From DASUXY01 sp035301985 (lineage in GTDB: Bacteria; Bacillota; Bacilli; Bacillales; Amphibacillaceae): a DNA stretch of 46,263 bases. The stretch is taken from assembly GCA_035301985.1 (NCBI GenBank), contig DATGTE010000041.1, positions 1 to 46,263 on the forward strand, in the 5' to 3' direction. The translations under genes and the position numbers were made by a program. Shown in pieces: positions 24,533 to 33,912 of the stretch (position 1 is its first letter; every line of letters begins with the position of its first letter). Under the pieces are notes generated by a model. It did no database searches and was not told where the DNA came from. It saw only the letters and a list, made by a program, of their open reading frames with translations.

Positions 24533-24710
24533 TGATATAATCCCCTTTAAGTAGACAGGTTAAAAGTAAAACCTTGTTTGACTCAAAGGGGATATTTTTA
24601 TGTTTAAAAGAGGTGTATCATTCGGAATCAAATATGAAATGGTTCAAGTGTATTTGCATGAACTTTATTCTTTGGCATCATTCCATTGTATTTATAGAAT
24701 AGTTGTTTAA
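24533..24710 (+). mobile_element. remnant of the left end of an IS3-family (IS150-like) element
   Basis: Bases 24533-24590 resemble an IS3-family terminus (TGATATAATCCCCTTTAAGT) and form a long imperfect inverted repeat, CCCCTTT... with ...AAAGGGG. A 36-codon frame follows from 24600 to 24710, beginning MFKRGVSFGIKYEMVQVYL, which resembles the start of transposase OrfA in IS150-like elements (SFELKYEVVQEYL type). The frame degenerates soon after. No right end or orfB is seen. The inverted repeat may now act as the ribU terminator. Confidence 0.55.
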
Positions 24711-24718
24711 ACGTACGT

Positions 24719-25105
24719 TTATTTTTTCTTCGGAACAACACCGATTGTGCATCGGGATACAGAGATAAGGTTGTGATCTTCGTCTGTTATATTAATATTC
24801 CATACCATTGTCGTTTTTCCGATATGTAAAGGGGTCGCCTCAGCTGTAACGATCCCATCGCGTTTACTCTTAATATGGTTGGCGTTTATTTCGATGCCAA
24901 ATACATTCATCTTTTCGGAATCAACGTTTAAATACGCACCTATACTCGCAGCTGTTTCGGCTAGTGCTACGCTCGCCCCACCATGCAAAAAGCCTGCAGG
25001 TTGATGTGTCCGTGCATCAACGGGCATTGTCAAGATGACTTGATCCTGGTTTAGAGTAACCGTTTTAATCCCTAATGAATGTAATAACGTATGTTCAAGA
25101 TCCAT
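24719..25105 (-). CDS. menI: MenI, 1,4-dihydroxy-2-naphthoyl-CoA hydrolase (hotdog thioesterase)
   Basis: A 128-residue hotdog-fold thioesterase of the YuxO/PaaI group. The signature HQPAGFLHGGASVALAETAAS carries the conserved HGG and the catalytic-type Glu. It hydrolyses DHNA-CoA to DHNA, the step between MenB and MenA. The function is supported by position: it lies 21 bases downstream of menA on the same strand. Start follows GAGGTGA. Confidence 0.88.
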   Translation of the reverse strand: MDLEHTLLHSLGIKTVTLNQDQVILTMPVDARTHQPAGFLHGGASVALAETAASIGAYLNVDSEKMNVFGIEINANHIKSKRDGIVTAEATPLHIGKTTMVWNINITDEDHNLISVSRCTIGVVPKKK

Positions 25106-25126
25106 CGGTTCACCTCGCTCCTTTCT

Positions 25127-26062
25127 TTACATGAATTTGCTAATGAGTAATGAAATGCCTAGTAGGAGTCCATAAATCGTGTTCGTTTTTCCTGTCATAA
25201 CCATTGCAGGCATCATTTCTAGTGGTTTCGTTTTACCTTTAAACTTGTTAACCGCTTCGATCGCTTTTAGTCCACTAAGGAACGTCAAAACGGACCATAA
25301 TGGCAATAGGTTTGTCATGATGTATACAGCTGTCAATCCGTACGCAATGACAAACATCAATCCGAGAAATCGAATGGCATTCTTTCGGCCAAGTAATATC
25401 GCAATCGTTTTTCGTCCACTCTGCTCGTCGTTATCTAAATCACGAATATTATTCGCTAATAAAATGGCCCCGATAAAAATAGCGATTGGGATTGAAATCC
25501 AGATGACATCCGTTGATAGGGTTAATGTTTGAATAAAGTAACTAATTCCAATGATGACTGTTCCCATTAAAAAACCTGAAAATAGCTCTCCAAATGGAGT
25601 GTAGGCAATCGGGAGCGGTCCTCCTGTATATAAATAACCAAACAACATGCCAATGAGTCCGATGACTGCAACCCACCAACTCGATGCTATGGAAATATAG
25701 AGTCCAAGGATGGTGGCGATTCCAAAGAAAGTAACTGCTAAACGGTAAATAGTTTTGGGAGCGATTCCATCCCGTACGATTGTGCCTCCAATGCCGACAG
25801 ATTCTTCCGTATCTAGCCCTCTAACATAATCATAGTATTCATTAAACATATTCGTCGCTGCTTGAATGAAAATGGACGAAAATAGCATCGCTAAGAAAAC
25901 AGGTATATGGATCGGACCATCCATATAGGCTAACATTGTCCCTACAAATACAGGTATAAAAGAAGCCGTTAACGTATGGGGGCGTAATAATCGCCACCAA
26001 ACTTGGATACCATCCTTCTCATTTAAAGCTTCTTTAATATCCCTACTGTTCGTTGAATCCAT
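25127..26062 (-). CDS. menA: MenA, 1,4-dihydroxy-2-naphthoate polyprenyltransferase
   Basis: A 311-residue UbiA-family membrane prenyltransferase with eight or nine transmembrane segments. The first Asp-rich motif is NMFNEYYDYVRGLDTEES and the second is NNIRDLDNDEQSGRKT. It attaches the isoprenoid tail to DHNA to make demethylmenaquinone. ATG start after AGGAGG. Divergent from menF, with a good promoter between them, so menA-menI is a two-gene operon. Confidence 0.95.
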   Translation of the reverse strand: MDSTNSRDIKEALNEKDGIQVWWRLLRPHTLTASFIPVFVGTMLAYMDGPIHIPVFLAMLFSSIFIQAATNMFNEYYDYVRGLDTEESVGIGGTIVRDGIAPKTIYRLAVTFFGIATILGLYISIASSWWVAVIGLIGMLFGYLYTGGPLPIAYTPFGELFSGFLMGTVIIGISYFIQTLTLSTDVIWISIPIAIFIGAILLANNIRDLDNDEQSGRKTIAILLGRKNAIRFLGLMFVIAYGLTAVYIMTNLLPLWSVLTFLSGLKAIEAVNKFKGKTKPLEMMPAMVMTGKTNTIYGLLLGISLLISKFM

Positions 26063-26097
26063 GTCTTTCTTCCTCCTGTGAAGCGTTCATACCCATT

Positions 26098-26126
26098 AGT
26101 TTACCATGGTCGAATGGTCTGTACAA
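26098..26126 (-). promoter_or_regulatory. promoter of menA-menI
   Basis: On the - strand: TTGTAC, 17-base spacer, TAAACT, about 36 bases upstream of menA. Confidence 0.6.
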
Positions 26127-26192
26127 CTTCCTAAAATCATATGTTCTCTCTGAATGAATGTTGCGAATATGGCTGAAGAGATAGTCCATTCC

Positions 26193-26221
26193 TTGAGAAA
26201 CAAATGAAAAGGTCATAAAAT
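26193..26221 (+). promoter_or_regulatory. promoter of the menFDHBE operon
   Basis: TTGAGA, 17-base spacer, TAAAAT, about 110 bases upstream of menF. Confidence 0.6.
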
Positions 26222-26330
26222 AGATATGATTGGTTTTTTACGTAACGTAACTCGATATTTAGAAAATCTCTACATTATGCACATATACGTGATTAATGGC
26301 TGTCAGCATGTTTAATGGAGGCTTATATAA

Positions 26331-27725
26331 ATGATTGAAACTAAGGATGGTCGTCTTCAATCACTCATTGGAAAGGCGATGCGTCAATTAACATCACATG
26401 ATAATAATCGACAACTTGTTAGTATGACGAAAAAAATCAAGAGTCAAGATCCACTACATTTCTTTCTAGCGGCTAAACAGCTGAACATGGACCGTACATT
26501 TTGGACAAGTTCCACAGAAGATTTCTTCCTCGTGGGGGTCGGAAGTGTCTATGAGATTGTGGCGGATGATAATCGATACGAACAGACGAAAAGTAAATGG
26601 TATGCTCTTCTTGAACAGGCAGAGATCCACAACCCATACCGTGTTCCTGGGACAGGGCTCATTGCTTTAGGCGGTATGTCTTTTGACCCTAAAAAAGCAA
26701 CATCACACTTGTGGGAAAAATATAAGCATAGTCTTTTTCGAATTCCGCAGTTTGTTTTAACGAAATATAAAGCACAAGATTATCTAACGATTAATATAAA
26801 CATTCACAAAGATGACGACCCGCTGCAAATCGCTCATCAACTAACGAAACAAGAACAATTATTGTTGCAGTCTTCACAGTTTACATCAGAAGTACAAGCG
26901 CACATTATTGACTCCGAAGAAATTGCTTTGAACCAATGGAAAGATGTAGTTCAACAAGCAATTGATGAACTGCAAGGTGGACAGATGCAAAAAATTGTTT
27001 TGGCACGGGAACTTCGTTTAAAACTATCGCAGCAGGCAAATATTGCGCACATTTTAAAGCAATTGCTTGACACGCAACCGAACAGCTATGTGTTTGCTTT
27101 TGAACAAGGAGATGATTGCTTTGTAGGTGCGACACCAGAACGGCTCGTAAAACTTGAAAAAAATCATTTGTTGTCGACTGGTTTGGCAGGAACTGCACCA
27201 CGAGGTGAGACCGAAAAAGAAGACCGCATGATTGGCAACCGGCTTCTTCATGATGAAAAAAATTTACAAGAACATGCGTATGTTGTACAAATGATTCGTG
27301 ATGGCATAGAAAAATATTGCACAGACATTGATATACCAGATGAGCCTGTTCTTTATCCATTGAAAAACTTACAACATTTATATACCCCTGTACAAGCGAC
27401 TTTAAAACCGGGGGCAAGTATTTTTGATATCATTGCTCGACTCCACCCAACCCCTGCATTAGGCGGAACCCCAACGGAAGAAGCGTTACGGTTTATTCGT
27501 GACTATGAATTGTTGGATCGTGGTTGGTACGGTGCTCCGATCGGCTGGTTAGATAGTAATGATCATGGTGAATTTGCTGTCGCGATTCGTTCAGGTCTCA
27601 TTCAAGGGGATGAAGCATCATTGTTTGCTGGCTGTGGAATTTTGAAAGATTCAGATGTTGAAACAGAATATGAAGAAACAAATATTAAATTTCTACCGAT
27701 GCTCACCGTTTTAGGGGGATTGTGA
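26331..27725 (+). CDS. menF: MenF, isochorismate synthase
   Basis: A 464-residue chorismate-utilising enzyme. The C-terminal catalytic domain shows MQKIVLARELRL with the base lysine, STGLAGTAPRG, LHPTPALGGTPTEEALRFI, and the closing AGCGILKDSDVETEYEET. It converts chorismate to isochorismate, the entry step to menaquinone. ATG start after GGAGG. Its stop overlaps the menD start by one base, indicating translational coupling. Confidence 0.95.
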   Translation: MIETKDGRLQSLIGKAMRQLTSHDNNRQLVSMTKKIKSQDPLHFFLAAKQLNMDRTFWTSSTEDFFLVGVGSVYEIVADDNRYEQTKSKWYALLEQAEIHNPYRVPGTGLIALGGMSFDPKKATSHLWEKYKHSLFRIPQFVLTKYKAQDYLTININIHKDDDPLQIAHQLTKQEQLLLQSSQFTSEVQAHIIDSEEIALNQWKDVVQQAIDELQGGQMQKIVLARELRLKLSQQANIAHILKQLLDTQPNSYVFAFEQGDDCFVGATPERLVKLEKNHLLSTGLAGTAPRGETEKEDRMIGNRLLHDEKNLQEHAYVVQMIRDGIEKYCTDIDIPDEPVLYPLKNLQHLYTPVQATLKPGASIFDIIARLHPTPALGGTPTEEALRFIRDYELLDRGWYGAPIGWLDSNDHGEFAVAIRSGLIQGDEASLFAGCGILKDSDVETEYEETNIKFLPMLTVLGGL

Positions 27726-29482
27726 TGAATCATACAGAGCAACTTACAAGATATACAGCAAATTTTATTGATGAATTAGCAAAAAGTGGTGTGACAGATG
27801 TCGTTATTTCTCCAGGTTCTAGATCAACTCCACTCGCTATGACTGTATGTGAACATCAGGATTTACAAGAATGGGTGATCATTGATGAGCGATCAGCGGG
27901 ATTTTTTGCTTTAGGATTAGCGAAACAATCGCAACGTCCCGTTGCACTGATCTGTACTTCGGGAACCGCAGCCGCCAATTATTTTCCGGCAATTGTGGAA
28001 GCGCATTACAGCAGAGTGCCACTGCTCGTTCTGACCGCTGATCGTCCCCATGAACTGAGAGACGTTGGTGCCCCCCAAGCCATTGAACAAATTAAAATGT
28101 ATGGCGATTATGTAAAATGGTTTCATGAAATGGCCTTAGCTGAATCAGCGTCTCATATGCTTACATATGTTCGTAGTCAAGCAAAAAGAGCCGTTCATGT
28201 TGCGGAAGAGGGGAATGCTGGAGTGGTGCATTTGAACTTTCCGTTTCGCGAACCACTTGTTCCTGATTTTACATTAAATGATTTATGGAAAGCACCGATA
28301 GACATCACATATCATCCTGTTTATGAAGGGATAAAAAGAATTCCTGACGATCAGTTAACAAGACTTATAGAAAAGTTGCGAACAAAACAGCGTGGTGTGC
28401 TTGTTTGTGGCCCACTTATGGAAATGCATATTGCTGAAGCGGTTACACAATTGGCACAAGCATGGGGATTACCCATTTTAGCTGATCCATTATCACAAAT
28501 TCGTTCAGGTGATCATCCAAAAGATCATATTATCGAAAGTTATGATGCTTTTTTACGAGACGAGACCATTCGTGAAAAATTACAACCTGATTTCATCATT
28601 CGGTTTGGGGCAATGCCTGTCTCTAAATCATTTCTACACTATGTAAAAACACATGAGGAAGCATTGCAGTTTGTTGTTGAACAGAGTGAAGGTCATCGCG
28701 ATCCAACTCACCATGCCCAATTTATTTATGCAGATCCCATTCAATTGTGTCATGATTTATGTGACATCGCACCTCATGTGCCGTTTGATGAAAAATGGTT
28801 AACAGCGTGGCAACAGATGAATCGGATTGCGAAATCGCATTTGCAAAGAGAAAGTGAGCATGACATTACAGAAGGTGAAGCGGCTAGAGAACTGCTCGAA
28901 GTCATTCCCGATGGAAGTGGACTTTTTGTCGGAAACAGCATGGCGATTCGTGATATCGATACATTTTTCCTATCTACATCAAAACGCATTACTGTATTAG
29001 CAAACCGAGGTGCGAATGGAATCGATGGCGTAACTTCAAGTGCACTTGGTGCTCGTGCCGCGGGAAAACCGATGACACTGATGTTGGGGGATCTCTCCTT
29101 TTTCCATGACTTAAATGGATTGTTAGCTGCGAAGCATTACAAGCTCGATCTAACAATTTTACTTATTAATAATAATGGTGGGGGAATCTTTTCCTTTCTG
29201 CCACAAGCATCAGATGGAAATGGAAAATATTTCGAGGTGTTATTTGGGACCCCGTTACATCTTGACTTTCAGAAAGCAATTGAAATGTATGGTGGAACAT
29301 ATCGTCAAGTAAAAACAGAAACGAGTTTAAAAGAAGTATTGACAAATAGTTATCAAGAAAGCGGACTATCCGTCATTGAGGTAAAAACGGATCGAACTGA
29401 AAACATGAAGTGGCATCGAAAGCTATGGCACGATATCAACGAGGAAATTTTGGAAAATGAGGGTCGATTATGGAGTTTGTAG
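27725..29482 (+). CDS. menD: MenD, SEPHCHC synthase
   Basis: A 585-residue thiamine-diphosphate enzyme. N-terminal half: SPGSRSTPLAM and the cofactor-activating Glu in IDERSAGFFALG. C-terminal half: GNSMAIRDID, then the ThDP/Mg motif GDLSFFHDLNGLLA to NNNGGGIFSFLP. It joins isochorismate and 2-oxoglutarate. The ATG at 27725 is preferred over a GTG at 27722 for its distance from AGGGGGA. Overlaps menF and menH. Confidence 0.95.
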   Translation: MNHTEQLTRYTANFIDELAKSGVTDVVISPGSRSTPLAMTVCEHQDLQEWVIIDERSAGFFALGLAKQSQRPVALICTSGTAAANYFPAIVEAHYSRVPLLVLTADRPHELRDVGAPQAIEQIKMYGDYVKWFHEMALAESASHMLTYVRSQAKRAVHVAEEGNAGVVHLNFPFREPLVPDFTLNDLWKAPIDITYHPVYEGIKRIPDDQLTRLIEKLRTKQRGVLVCGPLMEMHIAEAVTQLAQAWGLPILADPLSQIRSGDHPKDHIIESYDAFLRDETIREKLQPDFIIRFGAMPVSKSFLHYVKTHEEALQFVVEQSEGHRDPTHHAQFIYADPIQLCHDLCDIAPHVPFDEKWLTAWQQMNRIAKSHLQRESEHDITEGEAARELLEVIPDGSGLFVGNSMAIRDIDTFFLSTSKRITVLANRGANGIDGVTSSALGARAAGKPMTLMLGDLSFFHDLNGLLAAKHYKLDLTILLINNNGGGIFSFLPQASDGNGKYFEVLFGTPLHLDFQKAIEMYGGTYRQVKTETSLKEVLTNSYQESGLSVIEVKTDRTENMKWHRKLWHDINEEILENEGRLWSL

Positions 29483-30279
29483 TGGAGGATGGAACATATG
29501 TTTATGAAGTATACGGAGAGGGTCCACCTGTTGTCTTACTTCATGGGTTTACTGGGAGCTCGTCCACGTGGTCATCATTTATTTCTAAATATAAAGCGCA
29601 CTTTCAATTGATGGTCATCGATTTACCAGGTCATGGTCAGACGAATCTTCATACGCCAAGGGATATGGCAAGCTGCTGTCAAGACTTGCGTCAATTATTC
29701 ATACACTTAGAAGTATCGCCTGTTCATCTTGTCGGCTATTCCATGGGGGGACGAACAGCACTGTCATTTGCTTTAACTTACCCGGAAATGGTACGATCAC
29801 TTACATTGGAAAGTTCATCGCCTGGTTTAGCGACGGAAATGGAGCGCATGGAACGAGTGAAGAACGATGAAAAACTCGCGAAAAAGATTGAACAAGAAGG
29901 GGTCGAAGCATTCGTCAATTATTGGGAAACAATCCCTCTTTTTGAAACGCAAAGGAGTTTGCCGAATCGTGTCCAAGCAGCGATTCGCAAAGAGCGTCTC
30001 GGGCACACCGCAGCTGGTTTGGCCAATTCATTACGGTACATGGGTACAGGAAAACAGCCGAGTTGGTGGCAAGCGTTATCCCGTTTTGAACAGCCCGTGC
30101 AACTCATGGTTGGCCAACTCGATCGAAAGTTTATCAACATCAATCAACAGATGGATGAGTTGTTTCCAAAGAGTTTGTTACAGATTGTTCCACAAGCTGG
30201 TCATGCAATTCATGTGGAACAACCCGAAATGTTTGGTAAACTAGTAAATGAGTTTATTTCACAATCCGTGGTATCTTGA
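29470..30279 (+). CDS. menH: MenH, SHCHC synthase (alpha/beta hydrolase)
   Basis: A 269-residue alpha/beta-hydrolase. The oxyanion region is LLHGFTGSS, the nucleophile is Ser91 (VGYSMGGRT), and the other triad members are Asp218 (GQLDRK) and His245 (AGHAIHVEQP). It eliminates pyruvate from SEPHCHC to give SHCHC. Starts 13 bases inside menD, after GAGGG, so the two are coupled. Confidence 0.93.
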   Translation: MEFVVEDGTYVYEVYGEGPPVVLLHGFTGSSSTWSSFISKYKAHFQLMVIDLPGHGQTNLHTPRDMASCCQDLRQLFIHLEVSPVHLVGYSMGGRTALSFALTYPEMVRSLTLESSSPGLATEMERMERVKNDEKLAKKIEQEGVEAFVNYWETIPLFETQRSLPNRVQAAIRKERLGHTAAGLANSLRYMGTGKQPSWWQALSRFEQPVQLMVGQLDRKFININQQMDELFPKSLLQIVPQAGHAIHVEQPEMFGKLVNEFISQSVVS

Positions 30280-30327
30280 AAAAATTGAACTCAATCTGAT
30301 TGGATGATACATAAGGAGGATGTAGTC

Positions 30328-31146
30328 ATGACAGTACAATGGGAAAAAGTAAGAGATTACGAAGAAATTATTTATGAAAAATATAATGGGATTGCGAAGG
30401 TGACGATTAATCGTCCTGAGAAACGAAATGCATTTACACCTCTCACTGTGAATGAAATGATTGATGCCTTCGCAGATGCCCGTGATGATTCGTCCATTGG
30501 TGTGATTATTTTAACTGGAATGGGTGAGAAGGCCTTTTGTTCGGGCGGTGATCAAACAGTCCGCGGGCATGGTGGATATGTCGGGTCGGATCAAGTTCCT
30601 CGTCTAAATGTCCTAGATTTACAACGTTTGATTCGTGCGATTCCAAAGCCTGTCATTGCGATGGTCGCTGGATATGCGATTGGCGGTGGACATGTTTTAC
30701 ATGTCGTTTGTGACTTGACAATTGCAGCAGATAATGCGATCTTCGGTCAAACGGGACCAAAAGTTGGTAGTTTTGACGCAGGTTATGGTGCAGGTTATTT
30801 AGCGCGGATGGTTGGACATAAGCGCGCACGTGAAATTTGGTACTTATGCCGTCAATACAATGCAGAAGAAGCATATGAAATGGGTATGGTCAATACAGTC
30901 GTTCCGTATGAAAAATTAGAAGAAGAGACGATTCAATGGTGTGAAGAAATATTAGAAAAATCCCCGACTGCTTTACGATTTTTGAAAGCGTCCTTTAATG
31001 CGGATACGGACGGTTTAGCAGGCCTTCAGCAAATGGGCGGTGACGCAACATTACTTTACTACACGACGGATGAAGCAAAAGAAGGTAGAGATGCTTTTAA
31101 AGAAAAAAGAGATCCAGATTTCGATCAATTTCCACGCTTTCCGTAA
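30328..31146 (+). CDS. menB: MenB, 1,4-dihydroxy-2-naphthoyl-CoA synthase
   Basis: A 272-residue crotonase-fold enzyme. Diagnostic segments are NRPEKRNAFTP, AFCSGGDQTVRG, GYAIGGGHVLHVVCDLTIA (oxyanion hole) and GPKVGSFDAGYG, which contains the MenB-specific aspartate. It closes the ring of o-succinylbenzoyl-CoA. Start ATG 30328 after AAGGAGG; the frame continues to 30304 before that site. About 48 bases after menH. Confidence 0.97.
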   Translation: MTVQWEKVRDYEEIIYEKYNGIAKVTINRPEKRNAFTPLTVNEMIDAFADARDDSSIGVIILTGMGEKAFCSGGDQTVRGHGGYVGSDQVPRLNVLDLQRLIRAIPKPVIAMVAGYAIGGGHVLHVVCDLTIAADNAIFGQTGPKVGSFDAGYGAGYLARMVGHKRAREIWYLCRQYNAEEAYEMGMVNTVVPYEKLEEETIQWCEEILEKSPTALRFLKASFNADTDGLAGLQQMGGDATLLYYTTDEAKEGRDAFKEKRDPDFDQFPRFP

Positions 31147-31234
31147 GGCGACCATTGAACATGGATATGTTTCCATTTTCTCGAGTGCGGCTGAGTGATC
31201 GTTTAATCATTCATCCGTACAATCGCTGGAGATT

Positions 31235-31268
31235 GAAAACCTTTGCTAATGAGACGGCAAAGGTTTTC
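31235..31268 (+). terminator. perfect hairpin between menB and menE
   Basis: A 12-bp perfect stem GAAAACCTTTGC/GCAAAGGTTTTC with a 10-base loop. It is followed by ATATATTTG rather than a U-run, so it may be a weak terminator, an attenuator or an RNA-processing and stability element inside the operon. Confidence 0.5.
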
Positions 31269-31306
31269 ATATATTTGCACGATTTTGTTAAGAAAGGATT
31301 TTTCAA

Positions 31307-32761
31307 ATGGCTGAACAATTACCACATTGGCTCACGAAACAAGCGCATTTATCCCCACACCAAACTGCTCTTGAAACAGCGCATCGTTCGATCACTTTTT
31401 TAGAATTAAAAGAGGCTAGTGAAAGTTATGCCAAAAAACTTGCACAGTTAGGCGTAAGTGCAGGAACGCATGTCGGTATTTTATCACCGAATGAAATATC
31501 CATGGTCATTGCGATTCATGCCTTAAGTTATCTGCAAGCTGTGAGTGTTATGCTCAACACACGCCTAACTGAACAAGAGTTGGTCTATCAAATTAAAGAT
31601 GCAAAAGTGGATGTCGTACTCACGAGTGATCGTTTAAAAGCCGACGTTCAACAGATGGATTTTCCGGTCCTGACGAGGACATTTTCTGCGATTGAACAAC
31701 TCGAGGAAAAAGAGGTCCCACTTCAGGAAGAAATATCTTTAGATGATGCGTTTACGATTATATATACGTCCGGTACAACAGGTTTTCCAAAAGGTGTTGT
31801 CCATACGTATGGAAATCATTGGTGGAGTGCGATTAGTTCAGCGTTGAATTTAGGAATCCATGCTCATGATAAATGGCTTGCACCATTGCCTTTTTTTCAT
31901 GTCGGCGGTTTGTCGGTTTTAATGAAGAGTGTCATTTACGGGATGCCTGTTTATGTGTTGGAGCGGTTTGATGTTAACGCTGTCCACGATGCCATTATGA
32001 ATAAAGGTGTGACGATGGTTTCGGTCGTTACAGTGATGTTGCAGCGGTTGGTCGCACTACTTGATAAAGAACGGTATCCAGATACATTTCGTTGTATGTT
32101 ACTTGGTGGTGGTCCAGCACCTCGTTCATTATTAGAACAGGCGAAGGAAAAACAGATTCCCGTCTTTCAATCATATGGCATGACCGAAACGTCCTCACAA
32201 ATTGTGACGCTCACTCCCCGTGATGCACTTAAAAAGATCGGTTCTGCGGGTAAACCGTTATTTCCAGCTCAATTGCATATCCATGATTCAGATGCGCGCG
32301 GAGTTGGTGAAATTTACGTCAAAGGTCCAATGGTCTCAGGTGGATACTATGCTAATGAATCGGCAACACGAAAGACCTTTACGGATGGTTGGCTGAAAAC
32401 GGGGGACCTCGGATATGTCGATGAAGATGGGTTTTTATATGTTGTCGACCGTCGGAAAGATTTAATCATCTCAGGTGGAGAAAATATTTATCCGTCTGAA
32501 ATTGAAAATGTTCTTTCGGATATGGATTGTATTCGAGAAGTTGGTGTTGTTGGCAAACAAGATGATACATGGGGAAGAGTACCTGTCGCTTTTGTTGTTG
32601 CGAACGGAGAAGGATGCTCAGAAGATAAAGTGCAAGCGTATGCCGAAAAATATTTAGCGAAATATAAAATCCCTAAACAAATCATTTTTGTCGATCAATT
32701 ACCAAGAAACGCCTCCAATAAATTAGTACGGCATCGGCTTGAACAGTGGCTGAACAACTGA
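31307..32761 (+). CDS. menE: MenE, o-succinylbenzoate-CoA ligase
   Basis: A 484-residue acyl-CoA synthetase. The AMP-binding P-loop is IYTSGTTGFPKGVVHTYGNH, with FQSYGMTETSSQ, the hinge region WLKTGDLGYVDEDGFLYVVDRRKD, and the catalytic lysine near the C-terminus (PRNASNKLVRH). It activates o-succinylbenzoate with CoA and ATP. ATG start after AAGAAAGGA. The gap of 160 bases after menB contains a hairpin, so expression may be partly uncoupled. menC, which makes its substrate and usually follows menE in Bacillus, is not present. Confidence 0.93.
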   Translation: MAEQLPHWLTKQAHLSPHQTALETAHRSITFLELKEASESYAKKLAQLGVSAGTHVGILSPNEISMVIAIHALSYLQAVSVMLNTRLTEQELVYQIKDAKVDVVLTSDRLKADVQQMDFPVLTRTFSAIEQLEEKEVPLQEEISLDDAFTIIYTSGTTGFPKGVVHTYGNHWWSAISSALNLGIHAHDKWLAPLPFFHVGGLSVLMKSVIYGMPVYVLERFDVNAVHDAIMNKGVTMVSVVTVMLQRLVALLDKERYPDTFRCMLLGGGPAPRSLLEQAKEKQIPVFQSYGMTETSSQIVTLTPRDALKKIGSAGKPLFPAQLHIHDSDARGVGEIYVKGPMVSGGYYANESATRKTFTDGWLKTGDLGYVDEDGFLYVVDRRKDLIISGGENIYPSEIENVLSDMDCIREVGVVGKQDDTWGRVPVAFVVANGEGCSEDKVQAYAEKYLAKYKIPKQIIFVDQLPRNASNKLVRHRLEQWLNN

Positions 32762-32845
32762 ACGGTGCATCTGCATCTTTTCATTGGATAATCTATACAT
32801 GTTCCTCCTTTGTTTAGCCACATTAAGCATAGGAGGTGCAAGAAG

Positions 32846-33166
32846 ATGGAAAGAAAAAAGTATTATATCAATATAGGATCGCAACAAATTGCACAAACAA
32901 GTTTTGAAAATACAGATACTTTTACGATTTATGCAAATGATGATGAACTCCGTTTATTGAGAGCTAAAATGGATAATATGGACGGTGCGAATGTCAGTTC
33001 TTTCTTTCGAGCTCACGTTCCCATACTAGCTTATCATCATGATCAACCGAATGATGACTATGATGAGCAGTTGACAGAGGCTTTTCAAATGATCTACGAG
33101 CTCGGGGATGAAGAAACGAAACAGCACATTGATCAAATCGGTGTTTTAGGAGATCGTCCACTGTAA
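32846..33166 (+). CDS. small conserved protein, unknown function
   Basis: A 106-residue soluble acidic protein. It begins with a short strand (KKYYINIGSQQIAQ), has a helix-rich middle (DDELRLLRAKMDNMD), and a C-terminal acidic region (DEQLTEAFQMIYELGDEETKQHIDQIG). I recall similar Bacillus proteins labelled 'hydrolase' in databases, but I see no catalytic motif to support that name. Start ATG 32846 follows AGGAGGTG; the frame is open to 32810. It has its own terminator. Confidence 0.7.
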   Translation: MERKKYYINIGSQQIAQTSFENTDTFTIYANDDELRLLRAKMDNMDGANVSSFFRAHVPILAYHHDQPNDDYDEQLTEAFQMIYELGDEETKQHIDQIGVLGDRPL

Positions 33167-33171
33167 CCGTT

Positions 33172-33207
33172 AAGGAATAAGATGGTGACCATCTTATTCC
33201 TTTTTCA
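33172..33207 (+). terminator. terminator after the 106-residue protein gene
   Basis: A perfect 14-bp stem AAGGAATAAGATGG/CCATCTTATTCCTT with a 3-base loop, then TTTTC. Confidence 0.95.
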
Positions 33208-33300
33208 AAAAGCTTTCAATTGAAGTGTAATCTGCTATCATGATGGAGAGGAAACATCATCGGTCAAACATATATTTTAATAAAGATAAGGGCAGATGAA

Positions 33301-33822
33301 ATGATGTATACATTTAGAGACTACTATGATAATGTTGTAAAGCTTTCATTTGATGATCATCCATTTTCAAAACATCCAAAAAATGTATGGGTGATTTGCA
33401 TTTACAAAGACAAATGGTTGTTAACTGAACATAAGGATCGTGGTCTTGAATTTCCAGGTGGAAATGTAGAGAAGGGGGAAACGGCTGAAGAAGCCGCTAT
33501 TCGAGAAGTACGTGAGGAAACGGGTGGAATCATTAAACAGATGACCTATATCGGACAGTATTATGTAAAAGGCAAGGGAGGCGACATTATTAAAAATGTT
33601 TATGTTGCCGAAATTGCTGAATTAAGGAAACAAACATCGTATTTTGAGACGAATGGCCCTGTGTTATTACGAGAGATACCGAAAAATGTAAAGGATCATG
33701 AGCTGTATAGTTTTATTATGAAAGACGATGTGCTAACTCATTGCTTACAATATTTACAGGCGCGAAGAAGTGGCTCGATCCCCCCTCGACTGCTGAACAA
33801 CCAAAAAAATAAACTTAAATGA
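33301..33822 (+). CDS. ytkD: YtkD, Nudix nucleoside triphosphatase
   Basis: A 173-residue Nudix hydrolase. The complete Nudix box is visible at residues ~56-78, from GGNVEKGETAEEAA to REVREETGG, with the three metal-binding glutamates. B. subtilis YtkD hydrolyses 8-oxo-dGTP and other NTPs, including 5'-capped RNA as RppH-type activity. Position after the men operon and before the ytl genes agrees with the B. subtilis order. ATG at 33301, or an adjacent ATG at 33304. Confidence 0.9.
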   Translation: MMYTFRDYYDNVVKLSFDDHPFSKHPKNVWVICIYKDKWLLTEHKDRGLEFPGGNVEKGETAEEAAIREVREETGGIIKQMTYIGQYYVKGKGGDIIKNVYVAEIAELRKQTSYFETNGPVLLREIPKNVKDHELYSFIMKDDVLTHCLQYLQARRSGSIPPRLLNNQKNKLK

Positions 33823-33912
33823 TTTACGTTTGAATAACTCGTTGTGTATGTGAAACTGCATTCCAATGCCAAGGGTAGAGTGAGTTGACCTTGGTCATTT
33901 GGAAACGTATCT

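Noticed and set aside
26905..27417. 170-codon frame antisense to menF
   Set aside because: It mirrors conserved menF codons and has no ribosome site; a shadow frame.
33823..33912. Terminator between ytkD and ytlD (AATGCCAAGG with CCTTGGTCATT)
   Set aside because: The stem is imperfect and no U-run follows on either strand, so I did not list it.
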